NCBI GenBank assembly: GCA_001029295.1
Contig: LDXJ01000053.1
Coordinates: 1 to 64,000, forward strand
Source of the DNA: Peptococcaceae bacterium CEB3
GTDB lineage: Bacteria; Bacillota; Desulfitobacteriia; Desulfitobacteriales; Desulfitobacteriaceae
Length of the DNA stretch: 64,000 nt
Direction of reading: 5' to 3'
Shown here: positions 35,138-43,739 of the stretch, piece by piece
Numbering within the stretch: position 1 is the first letter of the stretch
Layout of the letters: the number at the start of each line of letters is the position of its first letter
Made by a program: the position numbers and the translations under genes
Notes under the pieces: generated by a model
The model's database searches: none
What the model was told of the DNA's origin: nothing
Seen by the model: the letters and a program-made list of their open reading frames with translations, nothing else

Positions 35138-36232
35138 TCACGCGCTCCCTCGCTTGCCAAAAACGAGGGCCGCCAGGAGCAAGAACATTTCCAGCCCCAC
35201 CTCAACCCCTAATGCCAATAAGGGAAAAGTGTAATGTGTAAACTTTGACTGCTCCCCGCTGCCCGGAAAAGAAACGAGGCCGAACATCAAGGCCAGCAAA
35301 GCCGCGGGGTAAACCAGAGGCTGATAACTTTGAAGTCCCACCAGTTGGGCAATCCCCAGGCTGAAGGCCCAGAGCATAATGGCGCCGGCTACGATGCTCG
35401 CTCCCACCAGGATCACCATCCATAAGATCTCGATCCTTTCCAAATACGTACCGAAATGGACCATGCGAGCCAGCATAAGTCCCGGTGAATACATATTCTT
35501 TACTTGCTCAACCCCGAACACGCCGGTCCCGAACGCCGTCAGCATGCCAACAAAAAGCGTTCCTATACTGATAGCGGCAAATTTCGCTTGGAAGGCTTTC
35601 TCCGGCCTGTTGCAAACTGGAATAAACATGGCCATTATGACACAGAGGCCAAAAAAGGCTTGGACGAGAGGCGTGCCCTTAAGGAACGGAAGCACCCCGT
35701 CAGCAAACTGAGGTTTGAGCCGACTCATGTCCATAGAAGGAATGACCATCAGGAACAAAGCAATCCCGCTGACAAAGAACAAGGGCCCCAGAACCTCGGT
35801 CATCCGGGCGCTGACTTCGATCCCTTTGCGAGCGATGTAGGCACTGACCAGGAAATTGCTGACCAAAATGACCTCATACGGGGTATCGGGCAGAAAAGCG
35901 ATATTGACCAGCCTGCTCAGGCCGCGGAGGAATGTCGCGCAGGCGAGGAGAAAAAAGAGCGGGAAGATGACACCGACAATTCTTCCCAGATACTTTCCTA
36001 GGATGGTCATACTGTACTGGACAAAATTTTCCCCCGGAAAGCGCAGTCCCATGTAGGCGTAAAGAGCAGCGACCAGGATGTTGATGAACCAGCCGCCCAG
36101 AACAGAAAGCCAAGCGTCCCTTCCCGCCGCGGCGACTAGCATAGCCGGTATCTGGCTTGTGGAGACTGAAGTAATGATAATAAAAAGCAGCCAGGCGAAT
36201 TGTTTCGAGTTGATGATCCCTTTTTCCGGCAT
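35138..36232 (-). CDS. Spore germination receptor subunit B (GerAB family permease)
   Basis: The 364-residue protein has ten predicted membrane helices and belongs to the APC-type germination permeases: INSKQFAWLLFIIITSVSTSQIP at the start and a later PLVYPAALLALMFGL segment are typical. It binds germinants or moves ions in the spore inner membrane. ATG at 36232 with GGGG 6 nt upstream is preferred over the 36322 start, which would add a charged 30-residue extension. It is the last gene of an A-C-small-B operon. Confidence 0.88.
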   Translation of the reverse strand: MPEKGIINSKQFAWLLFIIITSVSTSQIPAMLVAAAGRDAWLSVLGGWFINILVAALYAYMGLRFPGENFVQYSMTILGKYLGRIVGVIFPLFFLLACATFLRGLSRLVNIAFLPDTPYEVILVSNFLVSAYIARKGIEVSARMTEVLGPLFFVSGIALFLMVIPSMDMSRLKPQFADGVLPFLKGTPLVQAFFGLCVIMAMFIPVCNRPEKAFQAKFAAISIGTLFVGMLTAFGTGVFGVEQVKNMYSPGLMLARMVHFGTYLERIEILWMVILVGASIVAGAIMLWAFSLGIAQLVGLQSYQPLVYPAALLALMFGLVSFPGSGEQSKFTHYTFPLLALGVEVGLEMFLLLAALVFGKRGSA

Positions 36233-36338
36233 CTGTTCCCCTTCTTTCGCGATCTGCTCCGAAAACTCCCCCGAAATCCTCCTGCAATCCTCCTGCAATC
36301 TCCCCGTAATCTCCCGGCGCATTGACGCGGCCTGAGGT

Positions 36339-36539
36339 CTACTTGAAAATTGCCTGTCCCAGAGGGGCGAAGACGTACTCCAAAAGCGCCGCCGGCCCGG
36401 GCAGGCCCAGCCACCGGCTCACCCCCAGAAGCAGGGAAATTCCGAGCAGGCCTGACATGACGACAAGCTCTCTCCGTTTTCCCTGCTTATACAGAGGTAT
36501 TCCTTCCACACCAAGTATGACGAGGACCGCAAGCACCAA
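36339..36539 (-). CDS. Small two-helix subunit of the ger operon (GerD-like 'D' subunit)
   Basis: The 66-residue protein has two hydrophobic segments (VLAVLVILGVEGIPLY and VVMSGLLGISLLLGV) and a C-terminal amphipathic part. Small two-helix proteins encoded inside ger operons have been described as extra receptor subunits that modulate germination. The frame starts with TTG or the next GTG; AAGGAG lies in the end of the gerC-like gene 16 nt upstream, so the start is uncertain. Confidence 0.55.
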   Translation of the reverse strand: MVLAVLVILGVEGIPLYKQGKRRELVVMSGLLGISLLLGVSRWLGLPGPAALLEYVFAPLGQAIFK

Positions 36540-36552
36540 AGCCGTGGCGGAC

Positions 36553-37755
36553 TCACTCCTTCCCGGCGCCGGGCCGGCTGGGATTGTTCATCACCCCAGT
36601 ATTCACGATTTCGATATGGCAGACAACCTCGAAGCGGACAGAAGGGAAAATATCTTTCCAGCTCGTTTCCACCTGCTTCCACTCAGCCGGGTACTCCGCG
36701 CGCAGCTGTCTGCCAAACCCGACAAAATCAGCATCCAGACCGGTCTCGGCATCCGTAATCGTCGTTTCAACCTGCTTTGTGATGACCTGCTCAGCCTCGT
36801 GTTCCAGCTTTTTCAAAGAAGCCGGGTCATTGAGGTCAAGTCCGACGGTCTCGGTTTCCCTCACGTTTGCCCTAGCGCTGCAGGTAATTTCCATTGAGAT
36901 CCCATTTTCCGACACCTGAGGCACAATGTTTGTTTGACCGGCGAGAATGCGCAGGGCACTTACCCCCGCCCCGCCAGCTCCGTCCAAGGTCACATTTTGC
37001 CCTTGCGGCCGGTTGATGAGCCACATCAACCCTTTGGACTCATCCCGAGTAAGGATTCCCACCAGATGCTGCTTGGCAAAAATCGCCGTTCTGCTAATCG
37101 TCAGGTTCTCTCCGGCCCCCGAACCCGACGGGCTTCCCGGGTCCTTGACCAGCTGAACTAAGGGAAGGAAAGCGACCCCCGGGACCCCGTCGAAGCGGCA
37201 GTTTAAGGCATTGAGGTTCACCTCCGGCACGAAGGCGTTCCTTTTTGCTTTCTCCGCAATCATCTCCAAACCCTTGGCTGGCAGGCGCTCCAGGGGCGTG
37301 CTCTTCGCCAGGATCTGATTCGCGCTCCCATCCGTGGCGAACATCAGAGTAGTGCGGCGTATTTCGGGATTGCGGTTCAGTGCGTCCATGACATCCCCCA
37401 AGCCGGCCTCAGCCAAAGTTCTTCCGAAAATGATAATCTTCGTATGGGCAAAATAAAGCCGCCGCGGCAGCTTTCGACCCAAGCGGGAAATGGCGTCAAA
37501 GACTGATTTGCCGGTACCGCTGATGGTCGTGAAGGCCTTGCTCTCTGCGCCGGCGCCGGCACTTGCGCCCATGCTTGTCCCTGCGGCGGGTGTTACCACC
37601 TGCACGGTTAAAAGGATCGGATCGCTGCCGGGGATTCGGTCCAGGCCGAGTGCATAGACGATGGCCAGTTGGTCCGTTTCCCGGTAATCCCAACAGCCGC
37701 TCGTCAAGAGCAGCGTCATCAGCAAAACCAGGCCGAAGGCTATCGCTCTGCGCAT
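36553..37755 (-). CDS. Spore germination lipoprotein C (GerC family)
   Basis: The 400-residue protein has a lipoprotein signal ending in LLTSGC (Cys21), immediately followed by the hallmark WDYRETDQLAIVYALGLD, and the family blocks GKSVFDAI and RRLYFAHTKIIIFG. It would be anchored to the outer face of the spore inner membrane as the C subunit of a germinant receptor. It follows the A gene by 45 bp. Confidence 0.92.
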   Translation of the reverse strand: MRRAIAFGLVLLMTLLLTSGCWDYRETDQLAIVYALGLDRIPGSDPILLTVQVVTPAAGTSMGASAGAGAESKAFTTISGTGKSVFDAISRLGRKLPRRLYFAHTKIIIFGRTLAEAGLGDVMDALNRNPEIRRTTLMFATDGSANQILAKSTPLERLPAKGLEMIAEKAKRNAFVPEVNLNALNCRFDGVPGVAFLPLVQLVKDPGSPSGSGAGENLTISRTAIFAKQHLVGILTRDESKGLMWLINRPQGQNVTLDGAGGAGVSALRILAGQTNIVPQVSENGISMEITCSARANVRETETVGLDLNDPASLKKLEHEAEQVITKQVETTITDAETGLDADFVGFGRQLRAEYPAEWKQVETSWKDIFPSVRFEVVCHIEIVNTGVMNNPSRPGAGKE

Positions 37756-37800
37756 GTCGGTCCCACCTCGAAGTTTGTTTTCGCCTCCGCTGGGGCTTGC

Positions 37801-39411
37801 TTACGGCTTGCTTTCATCCGGCGGACCCGGTCGCAGGAAAAACTTCTGTCTCTTCCTGTTTTGGGCCCCCAAGAGCCTCGGTCTCTCGCCCATGGCCCAC
37901 CACGGGACTCTGATGAGCAGGTCCTTGGCATCTTGGCGGTTAAATGGGGCGAAGGGGGCAAAGTAGGGTACACCAAAAGAACGCAAAGAAACTAAGTGAG
38001 CCTGAAAGACCAACATGCCGAGCAGAATCCCGAACATCCCCAGGACAGAAGCCAGAATCATCATGATGAAACGCAGGAGCCGGATGGCAGAGGCGAAATT
38101 GTAAGAGGGAATCGCGAAAGATGAAATTCCCGTTAGAGCCACGACAATCACGGTTGCCGGCGATACAATATTGGCCTCCACGGCCGCCTGCCCTATGACG
38201 AGCGCTCCCACAATACTGACGGCCTGGCCCACCGGCTTGGGCAGCCTGACTCCCGCTTCCCGCAGGGCTTCAAAGGTTATTTCCATCGCGAACACTTCAA
38301 CCACGGTCGGGAACGGAACCCCCTCGTGCGCCGCCGTGATGCTGATGAGAAGGGGTGTGGGTATCATCTCCTGGTGGTAAGTGGTTACCGCTATGTACAC
38401 GGCGGGCAGGAGGAGGGCAAAGTTCAAAAAGAGGAAGCGGACCAGCCGGATCATGATGGCATAGGGATAGCGGTCATAATAATCCTCACTGGACTGCATG
38501 AACTGGAACATCATGGTGGGTACCAGCAAGACAAACGGTGTCCCATCGGTAAAGATGGCCACCCTGCCCGACAAGATCTCGGCCGCCACCTTATCTGGAC
38601 GTTCACTGTGCTCAATCAAGGGAAGAAATGTCCAAGGGGTGTCTTCGATCAGTTCTTCAATATAAGCACTTTCCAGAATGGCGTCCACCTTGATGCGCGC
38701 TAATCTTTCTCTCACTTCCACGACGAGTTTGGGATTCACTATCTTTTCCAGATAGGCGATATTCACTTCCGTCTTAGTAACGCTGCCCAAAACACATTTC
38801 TCCAATTTCAGGTCCGGTGTCTTGATTTTGCGCCGCAGCAGAGCGGTGTTTAAACGCAGGGTTTCCGTGAAACCCTCTCTCGGGCCCCGAACCACTCCTT
38901 CTGTGACCGGTTCCTCTACGTTCCGGGCCTCGGACCCTTTGGCACCGATCTTCAAAGCCTGGGCGCTCCCTTCCAGCAAAAGAACCGCGCTGCCGGTGAG
39001 CACCGCCTCGCTCACCTCGCCCAGGCTTCCTATCTCCACCACATTGGCCACCGCCAGGAATCTTTTCTTGAGCTGAGTCATGCTCCCGGCACCCTCAACC
39101 CCCACCTGGAAATAGGTCATGTCTTCCAAGGATCTCAGGATACTGTCGCCAACGATACTCTCATCCGTCAAGCCATTGACGAACAGGAGCTGAGCCGGAA
39201 TTGCGGATCTGCCGATGCTCAACTCCCGGTTGGTGAAATCACTGCAAAGCGCAAAAATCTTCTGCAAAGCCGTCAGGTTTTGCGCTAAGGATGCGCCAAG
39301 GGGCTGTTCCGGCACTTCCGCCCGGGCCGGAGGCTGCGGCGGTCCGGGCGCTTGGCCGGACCCAGATCTTGACTTGGGGGAACTTACCCTGCGGGTACGA
39401 AACGGCCACAT
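37801..39411 (-). CDS. Spore germination receptor subunit A (GerA family)
   Basis: The 536-residue protein has a soluble N-terminal half with LFVNGLTDESIVGDSIL and VLLLEGSAQALKIG, then FTETLRLNTALLRRKIK and a C-terminal membrane half with about five helices, including FPTVVEVFAMEITFEALREAGVRLP and GQAAVEANIVSPATVIVVALTGISS. It is the first gene of the operon; recent work indicates GerA proteins assemble as ligand-gated ion channels. Germinant identity cannot be read. Confidence 0.93.
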   Translation of the reverse strand: MWPFRTRRVSSPKSRSGSGQAPGPPQPPARAEVPEQPLGASLAQNLTALQKIFALCSDFTNRELSIGRSAIPAQLLFVNGLTDESIVGDSILRSLEDMTYFQVGVEGAGSMTQLKKRFLAVANVVEIGSLGEVSEAVLTGSAVLLLEGSAQALKIGAKGSEARNVEEPVTEGVVRGPREGFTETLRLNTALLRRKIKTPDLKLEKCVLGSVTKTEVNIAYLEKIVNPKLVVEVRERLARIKVDAILESAYIEELIEDTPWTFLPLIEHSERPDKVAAEILSGRVAIFTDGTPFVLLVPTMMFQFMQSSEDYYDRYPYAIMIRLVRFLFLNFALLLPAVYIAVTTYHQEMIPTPLLISITAAHEGVPFPTVVEVFAMEITFEALREAGVRLPKPVGQAVSIVGALVIGQAAVEANIVSPATVIVVALTGISSFAIPSYNFASAIRLLRFIMMILASVLGMFGILLGMLVFQAHLVSLRSFGVPYFAPFAPFNRQDAKDLLIRVPWWAMGERPRLLGAQNRKRQKFFLRPGPPDESKP

Positions 39412-39498
39412 TCTCCTCGCTCCTCCTCCAGCCCCGCGCTGACGGTAACGCTGCTACCGTCCCCGAGGCACCGCCTAAGATGGCGACGGGTTATCCGT

Positions 39499-39528
39499 TA
39501 GTATGCGGGGAGCGCTGCCAAAATAACC
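39499..39528 (-). promoter_or_regulatory. Candidate SigG promoter of the ger operon
   Basis: On the bottom strand CATACTA (39499-39505) fits the CATnnTA -10 of SigG, and GGTTA (39524-39528) is one mismatch from the GnATR -35, at an 18-bp spacer. It lies ~90 bp upstream of the gerA-like start, where forespore expression is expected. Confidence 0.45.
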
Positions 39529-39566
39529 GTTCGGTTACCGAATATATGGTATCAGTCATCAACATA

Positions 39567-39595
39567 TTGAGCTTCATAGTCAGATTGGCTATACT
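39567..39595 (+). promoter_or_regulatory. SigA-type promoter of hicBA
   Basis: TTGAGC (39567-39572) and TATACT (39590-39595) are separated by 17 bp. Shortly after, AAAGGAGG precedes a GTG that opens a five-codon reading frame, a possible leader peptide before hicB. Confidence 0.7.
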
Positions 39596-39703
39596 GATAT
39601 AAAAAGGAGGAAATACGAGTGGCTAATGTAATTTGAGCAGGATATGCTCTCAACTGCCAACCTGGTGATCTACTGGAGTTTATACCGGACAAGGAGGATT
39701 CCA

Positions 39704-39934
39704 ATGGAACGGAAATTTAGTGTTGTCCTAAGCTGGGATGAGGAAACTCAAGTTTATGTTGTAACAGTTCCCGCTCTGCCTGGTTGTGTTACTCAGGGTA
39801 AGAACAGGCAGGAAGCATTGGAGCGGGCAGCAGAGGCTATCCAGGTTACCTTAGAGGGATTAACCGCCACAGGGCAACCCATTCCCCATGGAACGGGTGA
39901 AACGTTTATCAGTGAGGTTGTGGTTTCCGCATGA
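39704..39934 (+). CDS. hicB: HicB-type antitoxin
   Basis: The 76-residue protein has the HicB fold pattern: VVLSWDEETQVYVVTVPALPG at the start and RQEALERAAEAIQVTLEGL. It is the short form without an obvious C-terminal DNA-binding domain. It would bind HicA and block its RNase activity. ATG 39704 follows AAGGAGG. Its stop overlaps the start of hicA (ATGA), so the pair is translationally coupled. Confidence 0.85.
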   Translation: MERKFSVVLSWDEETQVYVVTVPALPGCVTQGKNRQEALERAAEAIQVTLEGLTATGQPIPHGTGETFISEVVVSA

Positions 39935-40161
39935 CACGTATGCCAAGAATATCAGGCAAGGATGTTATGGCAGCTCTAAAACGAGCCGGATTTATTGAAG
40001 TTCGGACAGTTGGCAGTCATCGATATTTAAGCCACAAGGATGACCCCACACGGTGGGCGACCGTAGCTTATCATGGTAAAGAAACATTATCTTTACAGGT
40101 TCTTTCAACGATTCTGCAAACATCTAAGCTCTCCATAGACGAGTTCATCGAACTGCTCTGA
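39931..40161 (+). CDS. hicA: HicA-type mRNA interferase toxin
   Basis: The 76-residue protein has a dsRNA-binding-like fold with ISGKDVMAALKRAGF, the catalytic His in VGSHRYLSH, and the C-terminal helix LSIDEFIELL. The usual GKEL-type strand appears as YHGKETLSLQVLSTILQ. It cleaves mRNA when free of HicB. Gene order antitoxin-toxin is the less common hicBA arrangement. It ends 60 bp before the tRNA-Leu terminator. Confidence 0.85.
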   Translation: MTRMPRISGKDVMAALKRAGFIEVRTVGSHRYLSHKDDPTRWATVAYHGKETLSLQVLSTILQTSKLSIDEFIELL

Positions 40162-40218
40162 AGTTTCCAACAAACCTGTCCATAATCGTCCAGCCGTGTT
40201 TTCTACCGCCCAAAGGAC

Positions 40219-40244
40219 AAAAATAAAAAAGCCTCGAAAGGCTT
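40219..40244 (-). terminator. Terminator after tRNA-Leu
   Basis: Arms AAGCCT and AGGCTT with a TTCG loop (40229-40244) are followed on the bottom strand by TTTTATTTTTG. It lies 10 nt beyond the tRNA 3' end. Confidence 0.88.
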
Positions 40245-40253
40245 ATTATTTCT

Positions 40254-40340
40254 TGGTGCCGAAGGCCGGGGTCGAACCGGCACGGTCGTGAAACCATCGG
40301 TTTTTGAGACCGACGCGTCTGCCAATTCCGCCACTTCGGC
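40254..40340 (-). tRNA. tRNA-Leu (CAA anticodon)
   Basis: The 87-nt gene begins GCCGAAGTGGCGGAATTGGC, has a 7-bp acceptor stem GCCGAAG/CTTCGGC, an anticodon loop CTCAAAA giving CAA, a long variable arm (GATGGTTTCACGACCGTG), the T-loop GGTTCGACCCC and an encoded CCA end. It stands alone between hicBA and accA. Confidence 0.95.
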
Positions 40341-40365
40341 AACACGTGACTCTGATATATTATCA

Positions 40366-41430
40366 TTACTCCAAAGCTTCGTCAAGGCTTATTTCCGCTT
40401 TTTCATCCGCCTCACCCGGGTTAGCCGCGTCAGCCGGCCCGGCCCCTGCCTCACTTTCCCGGCTCGCGCCCTCAGCCCCCATCCGGAAAACACCGATCGC
40501 CCTCAGTTTTTCATAGCGTTGTTGCCGCAAAGCTTCGGGGCTCGCAGCCCTAAGGCGAAAGAGATGCTTGGCCAGAATTTTCACCAGCTCTTCCGCGGTA
40601 CGCCTCGGATCCCTGTGCGCTCCGCCCAAAGGCTCCCGCACAATTTCGTCAGCCACACCGTATTTCAAACAATCGGCAGCCGTAAACTTCAACGCCCCCG
40701 CGGCTTCCCGCGCTTTGGCCGCATCCTTCCAGAGGATGGAAGCACAGCTTTCGGGTGAGATCACGGAATAAAAAGCGTACTCCAGCATCAAAACGACATT
40801 GCCGACCCCCAGAGCCAAGGCCCCGCCGCTCCCCCCTTCACCCAGGACCGTGGTCACGATGGGCACTGTTGCCTCCGACATCATGAACAGACAACGGGCA
40901 ATCGCCTCGCCCTGCCCCCGTTCTTCGGCCGCCAAATCGCAGGCGGCCCCCGGCGTATCAATAAAGGTCAAAATAGGCCGGCCGAATTTCTCCGCTTGTT
41001 CCATGAGGCGCAAAGCTTTGCGGTATCCCTCGGGATGAGGCATGCCAAAATTCCGCTGCAGATTTTCTTTGGTGTCTTTCCCCTTACAGTGGGCGATGAC
41101 AGTGACCGGGACCCCCTTGAAGCGCGCCAGCCCCCCCACAATGGCCCGGTCATCGGCATAGAGGCGGTCTCCGTGAAGTTCGATGAAGTCCTCGAAAAGC
41201 CAGGGAATATATTCATAGAAATTCGGCCGTTCCGGGTGACGGGCGATCTGTACTTTCTGCCAAGCGTCCAACTGGCCGTATATTCTGCGTTTCAGGACGT
41301 TGGACTTATGCTCCAGAGTCTGAATCTCAGTGGACAGATCAATCCCTTTTTCAGCCGAAAACTTCCGCAGCTCAGTGATTTTTTGTTCCAATTCCAACAG
41401 GGGTTTTTCAAACTCCAACAGTTGAGTCAT
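40366..41430 (-). CDS. accA: Acetyl-CoA carboxylase carboxyltransferase subunit alpha
   Basis: The 354-residue subunit shows [61 protein letters not shown] and [24 protein letters not shown]. With AccD it moves the carboxyl group from biotin to acetyl-CoA. The C-terminus has an extra ~35 residues rich in Ala, Glu and Gly beyond the usual end. It overlaps accD by 23 bp, so the two are coupled. Confidence 0.95.
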   Translation of the reverse strand: MTQLLEFEKPLLELEQKITELRKFSAEKGIDLSTEIQTLEHKSNVLKRRIYGQLDAWQKVQIARHPERPNFYEYIPWLFEDFIELHGDRLYADDRAIVGGLARFKGVPVTVIAHCKGKDTKENLQRNFGMPHPEGYRKALRLMEQAEKFGRPILTFIDTPGAACDLAAEERGQGEAIARCLFMMSEATVPIVTTVLGEGGSGGALALGVGNVVLMLEYAFYSVISPESCASILWKDAAKAREAAGALKFTAADCLKYGVADEIVREPLGGAHRDPRRTAEELVKILAKHLFRLRAASPEALRQQRYEKLRAIGVFRMGAEGASRESEAGAGPADAANPGEADEKAEISLDEALE

Positions 41431-42325
41431 AAATGGCCCCTTCCTGATGATAACGCAATAAATTGGCCAGGACGGCGCGCATCCGGCTGCGCTCGACCAC
41501 TAAATCAATCTGACCGTGCTCCTGATTGAATTCCGCCGTTTGCGCCCCCCGGGGTAACTCCTGCCGAATGGTCTGTTTGATCACTCGCGGACCCGTAAAT
41601 CCGATCAAAGCCCCGGGTTCGGCTATCATGATATCGCCCACGGAAGCGTAACTTGCGGTCACTCCCCCAAAAGTCGGGTCGGTAAGCACAGAGACGTAAA
41701 GAAGCCGCGCTTCTGCCAATCTCGCCAGAGCCGCGCAGGTTTTGGCCATTTGGTACAGGGAAAGAATGCCCTCCTGCATACGCGCGCCGCCTGAAGTGGA
41801 AAAAATAATCACGGGGAGGCGCAAAGCGCTCGCTCGCTCAACGGCACGGCTAATACGCTCGCCCACCACGGAACCCATGCTGCCCATCATAAAGAAGCCT
41901 TCATTAAAAGCCAACACGACCGGCAACCCCTCGATCAAAGCCCTGCCGGTAAGAACGCCCTCGGGCAGACGCGTCTTGGCCTGAGCCTCGTCGATCTTCT
42001 CGGAATAACCGGGAAATTCCAAAGGGTCCACCGTCTGCAGCTCCGCATCCCATTCCTCGAAACTGCCCTCGTCCGCAATTAACGTCAGCCGCTCCCGGGC
42101 CGATATGCGGAAATGATAGCGGCAAGCGGTGCAAACCCGTCCGTTTTTCTCCAAGTCTTTGTTAAAGAGAACTTCCCCGCACTTCGGGCACTTCACCCAA
42201 AGCCCGTCGGGAAGTTCTTTGCGGACTTGCGCACCGTCTTGCCCATTTTCCGCCGGCAGTCGGTGCGGGGCAGGCACGGAACTAAGTGTGACATATTTTG
42301 GTTTGCGAAATATGTCTTTGAACAT
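41408..42325 (-). CDS. accD: Acetyl-CoA carboxylase carboxyltransferase subunit beta
   Basis: The 305-residue subunit has the N-terminal zinc ribbon (CPKCGEVL ... CTAC), the [19 protein letters not shown] block, [15 protein letters not shown] and [13 protein letters not shown]. It pairs with AccA in fatty acid synthesis. GGGGA precedes the ATG. A small DUF2007-like gene lies 3 bp upstream and is probably in the same transcript. Confidence 0.95.
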   Translation of the reverse strand: MFKDIFRKPKYVTLSSVPAPHRLPAENGQDGAQVRKELPDGLWVKCPKCGEVLFNKDLEKNGRVCTACRYHFRISARERLTLIADEGSFEEWDAELQTVDPLEFPGYSEKIDEAQAKTRLPEGVLTGRALIEGLPVVLAFNEGFFMMGSMGSVVGERISRAVERASALRLPVIIFSTSGGARMQEGILSLYQMAKTCAALARLAEARLLYVSVLTDPTFGGVTASYASVGDIMIAEPGALIGFTGPRVIKQTIRQELPRGAQTAEFNQEHGQIDLVVERSRMRAVLANLLRYHQEGAIYDSTVGV

Positions 42326-42327
42326 GC

Positions 42328-42528
42328 TTAATTCCCCATGGCACCGGTAATGATTTCGTGGGCTTCTTCCGCTTCCGACTCGGGTACCAGTATCTCGACG
42401 GAAGCGTGGTCACCGAGATGGGAGGAACCCACCTGCCGCAGTTGCACCAACATGCCCTCGTCCGCAAGAACTTTCTTGTACTTCTCGGCGATCGCTTTGT
42501 TGGGAGCAATATAAATTACCGTCCACAT
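42328..42528 (-). CDS. Small DUF2007-like protein
   Basis: The 66-residue protein [24 protein letters not shown]...[17 protein letters not shown] has the ferredoxin-like beta-alpha-beta pattern of DUF2007-type proteins, which are often found next to accD or dnaE in Clostridia. It has GGAGG before its ATG and abuts accD. Function is unknown; some database entries call such proteins glutamate decarboxylase without basis. Confidence 0.65.
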   Translation of the reverse strand: MWTVIYIAPNKAIAEKYKKVLADEGMLVQLRQVGSSHLGDHASVEILVPESEAEEAHEIITGAMGN

Positions 42529-42582
42529 CTGATTGAAAACCTCCTTCTAAAAGAGAAACATACCCTTGCGCCGAGGATATGT

Positions 42583-42810
42583 TTAGCCCGTGCTGATTTC
42601 TCCATGTTTCGTGTAGACAATGGCATGACCGCGAATCTTCATCGCCGAAGTATGTTCGGTGAACTGGGCAATCCAGAGCTCCCCTTTATCAAGCTTCTCG
42701 GAATGATGAAATTTTGTATCTTTGCCGCGAGTCAGTCCGACAATCGTGACCCCATTTTCCATGGCCTTGACCACAATGTAGTCACCGCTCGACTCATCGG
42801 GTTCAGACAT
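42583..42810 (-). CDS. mtrB: trp RNA-binding attenuation protein (TRAP)
   Basis: The 75-residue protein matches TRAP over its whole length: [33 protein letters not shown] and [15 protein letters not shown]. The RNA-contact residues of Bacillus TRAP (Lys37, Lys56, Arg58) are all kept, as are Thr25, Gly27, Asp29 and Thr30 of the Trp pocket. It forms an 11-mer ring that wraps GAG/UAG repeats in trp leaders when Trp is bound. ATG 42810 has GAGGTG 6 nt upstream. No mtrA/folE or trp genes lie nearby. Confidence 0.93.
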   Translation of the reverse strand: MSEPDESSGDYIVVKAMENGVTIVGLTRGKDTKFHHSEKLDKGELWIAQFTEHTSAMKIRGHAIVYTKHGEISTG

Positions 42811-42872
42811 ATTGAACACCTCGCCCTTGCTATATTCCACCGTGGGACCCCGCTCTCATCATATTTCGCAAT

Positions 42873-42967
42873 CAAATCCTTCTTTAATCAATCCTTCTTT
42901 ATCAAATCTTTCTTTATCAGATCCTTCTTTATCAGATCCTTCTTTAGACAGACAGATCTTTCTTTGA
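42873..42967. repeat. 15-bp tandem repeat upstream of mtrB
   Basis: About six copies of a unit reading CAGATCCTTCTTTAT on the top strand. On the bottom strand each carries AAAGAAGGAT, resembling a ribosome site. The array begins 63 bp upstream of the mtrB start. It lacks the regularly spaced GAG/UAG triplets of a TRAP target. Confidence 0.85.
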
Positions 42968-43161
42968 CATCCCTCTTTAAGCCGCCCCGCCCACAAGCCG
43001 CGGCCGGCCGAATCGGGCAGGCATAAATTACCTGCCCTCACACCCTGCAGGGTCAAGTTGTCTTTATAGCTCATAATACCATACCCTGGAATAATGTGCA
43101 AGAAAGCGATGACCTGCCTAACCCCTGAATTAATCCATAGGAATGCGCGCGCAAATGATCT

Positions 43162-43662
43162 TCAACCCGGTCCCGGCCCTTCCCGCGCATATTTTTCGAC
43201 GAGGGCTTGTTCCACAACCGGCGGCACCAGGTCGGACACAGCGCCGTTCAGACTGGCCGCCCATTTGATGGCACTGGAACTGATAAAAGAAAAATCACTC
43301 TTGGTCATGAGGAACACGGTTTCTATATCCGGCGCCAGTTTCTTGTTCATTAACGCCAACTGAAACTCATATTCAAAATCGGACATCGCTCTCAGGCCGC
43401 GAATAATGGCCACCGCTCCGCAGCGATGCGCAAATTCCACGGTCAAGCCATCGAAAGAGGCCACCGTGACTGTGGGCATACCTGTCGTCACCCGATACAG
43501 CAACTCCACTCGCTCTTTGAGCGTGAACAGCGGAGACTTGTTGCTGTCAGACGCCACCGCGATAATGACGCGGTCGAAGACGCTGATCGCCCTTTGCAGG
43601 ATATCTAAATGTCCGTTCGTCACCGGGTCGAATGTTCCCGGATAAATCGCCACTCGTACCAA
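43162..43662 (-). CDS. coaD: Pantetheine-phosphate adenylyltransferase
   Basis: The 166-residue enzyme has AIYPGTFDPVTNGHLDI (nucleotide-binding TxGH), the RGLRAMSDFEYEFQLALMNK block and the C-terminal ISSSAIKWAASL motif. It makes dephospho-CoA from 4'-phosphopantetheine and ATP. The start is TTG behind GGAG. The gene is separate from the other CoA gene, coaE, at 17002. Confidence 0.93.
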   Translation of the reverse strand: MVRVAIYPGTFDPVTNGHLDILQRAISVFDRVIIAVASDSNKSPLFTLKERVELLYRVTTGMPTVTVASFDGLTVEFAHRCGAVAIIRGLRAMSDFEYEFQLALMNKKLAPDIETVFLMTKSDFSFISSSAIKWAASLNGAVSDLVPPVVEQALVEKYAREGPGPG

Positions 43663-43739
43663 ATTAATCTCCTTTGCCCCTCTGCCTTTCTGACCATCCA
43701 GCTAACTAACTCCTCGCTTACTAAACTCCACTCCCGCAC

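Noticed and set aside
42873-42967. TRAP-binding target in front of mtrB
   Set aside because: The repeats carry AAGAAGG blocks 15 nt apart, not GAG/UAG triplets with 2-3 nt spacing.
42859-43101. 80-codon frame rich in Lys/Glu/Gly/Asp repeats
   Set aside because: Its repeats are explained by the 15-bp tandem DNA repeat; no ribosome site or homologous start is seen.
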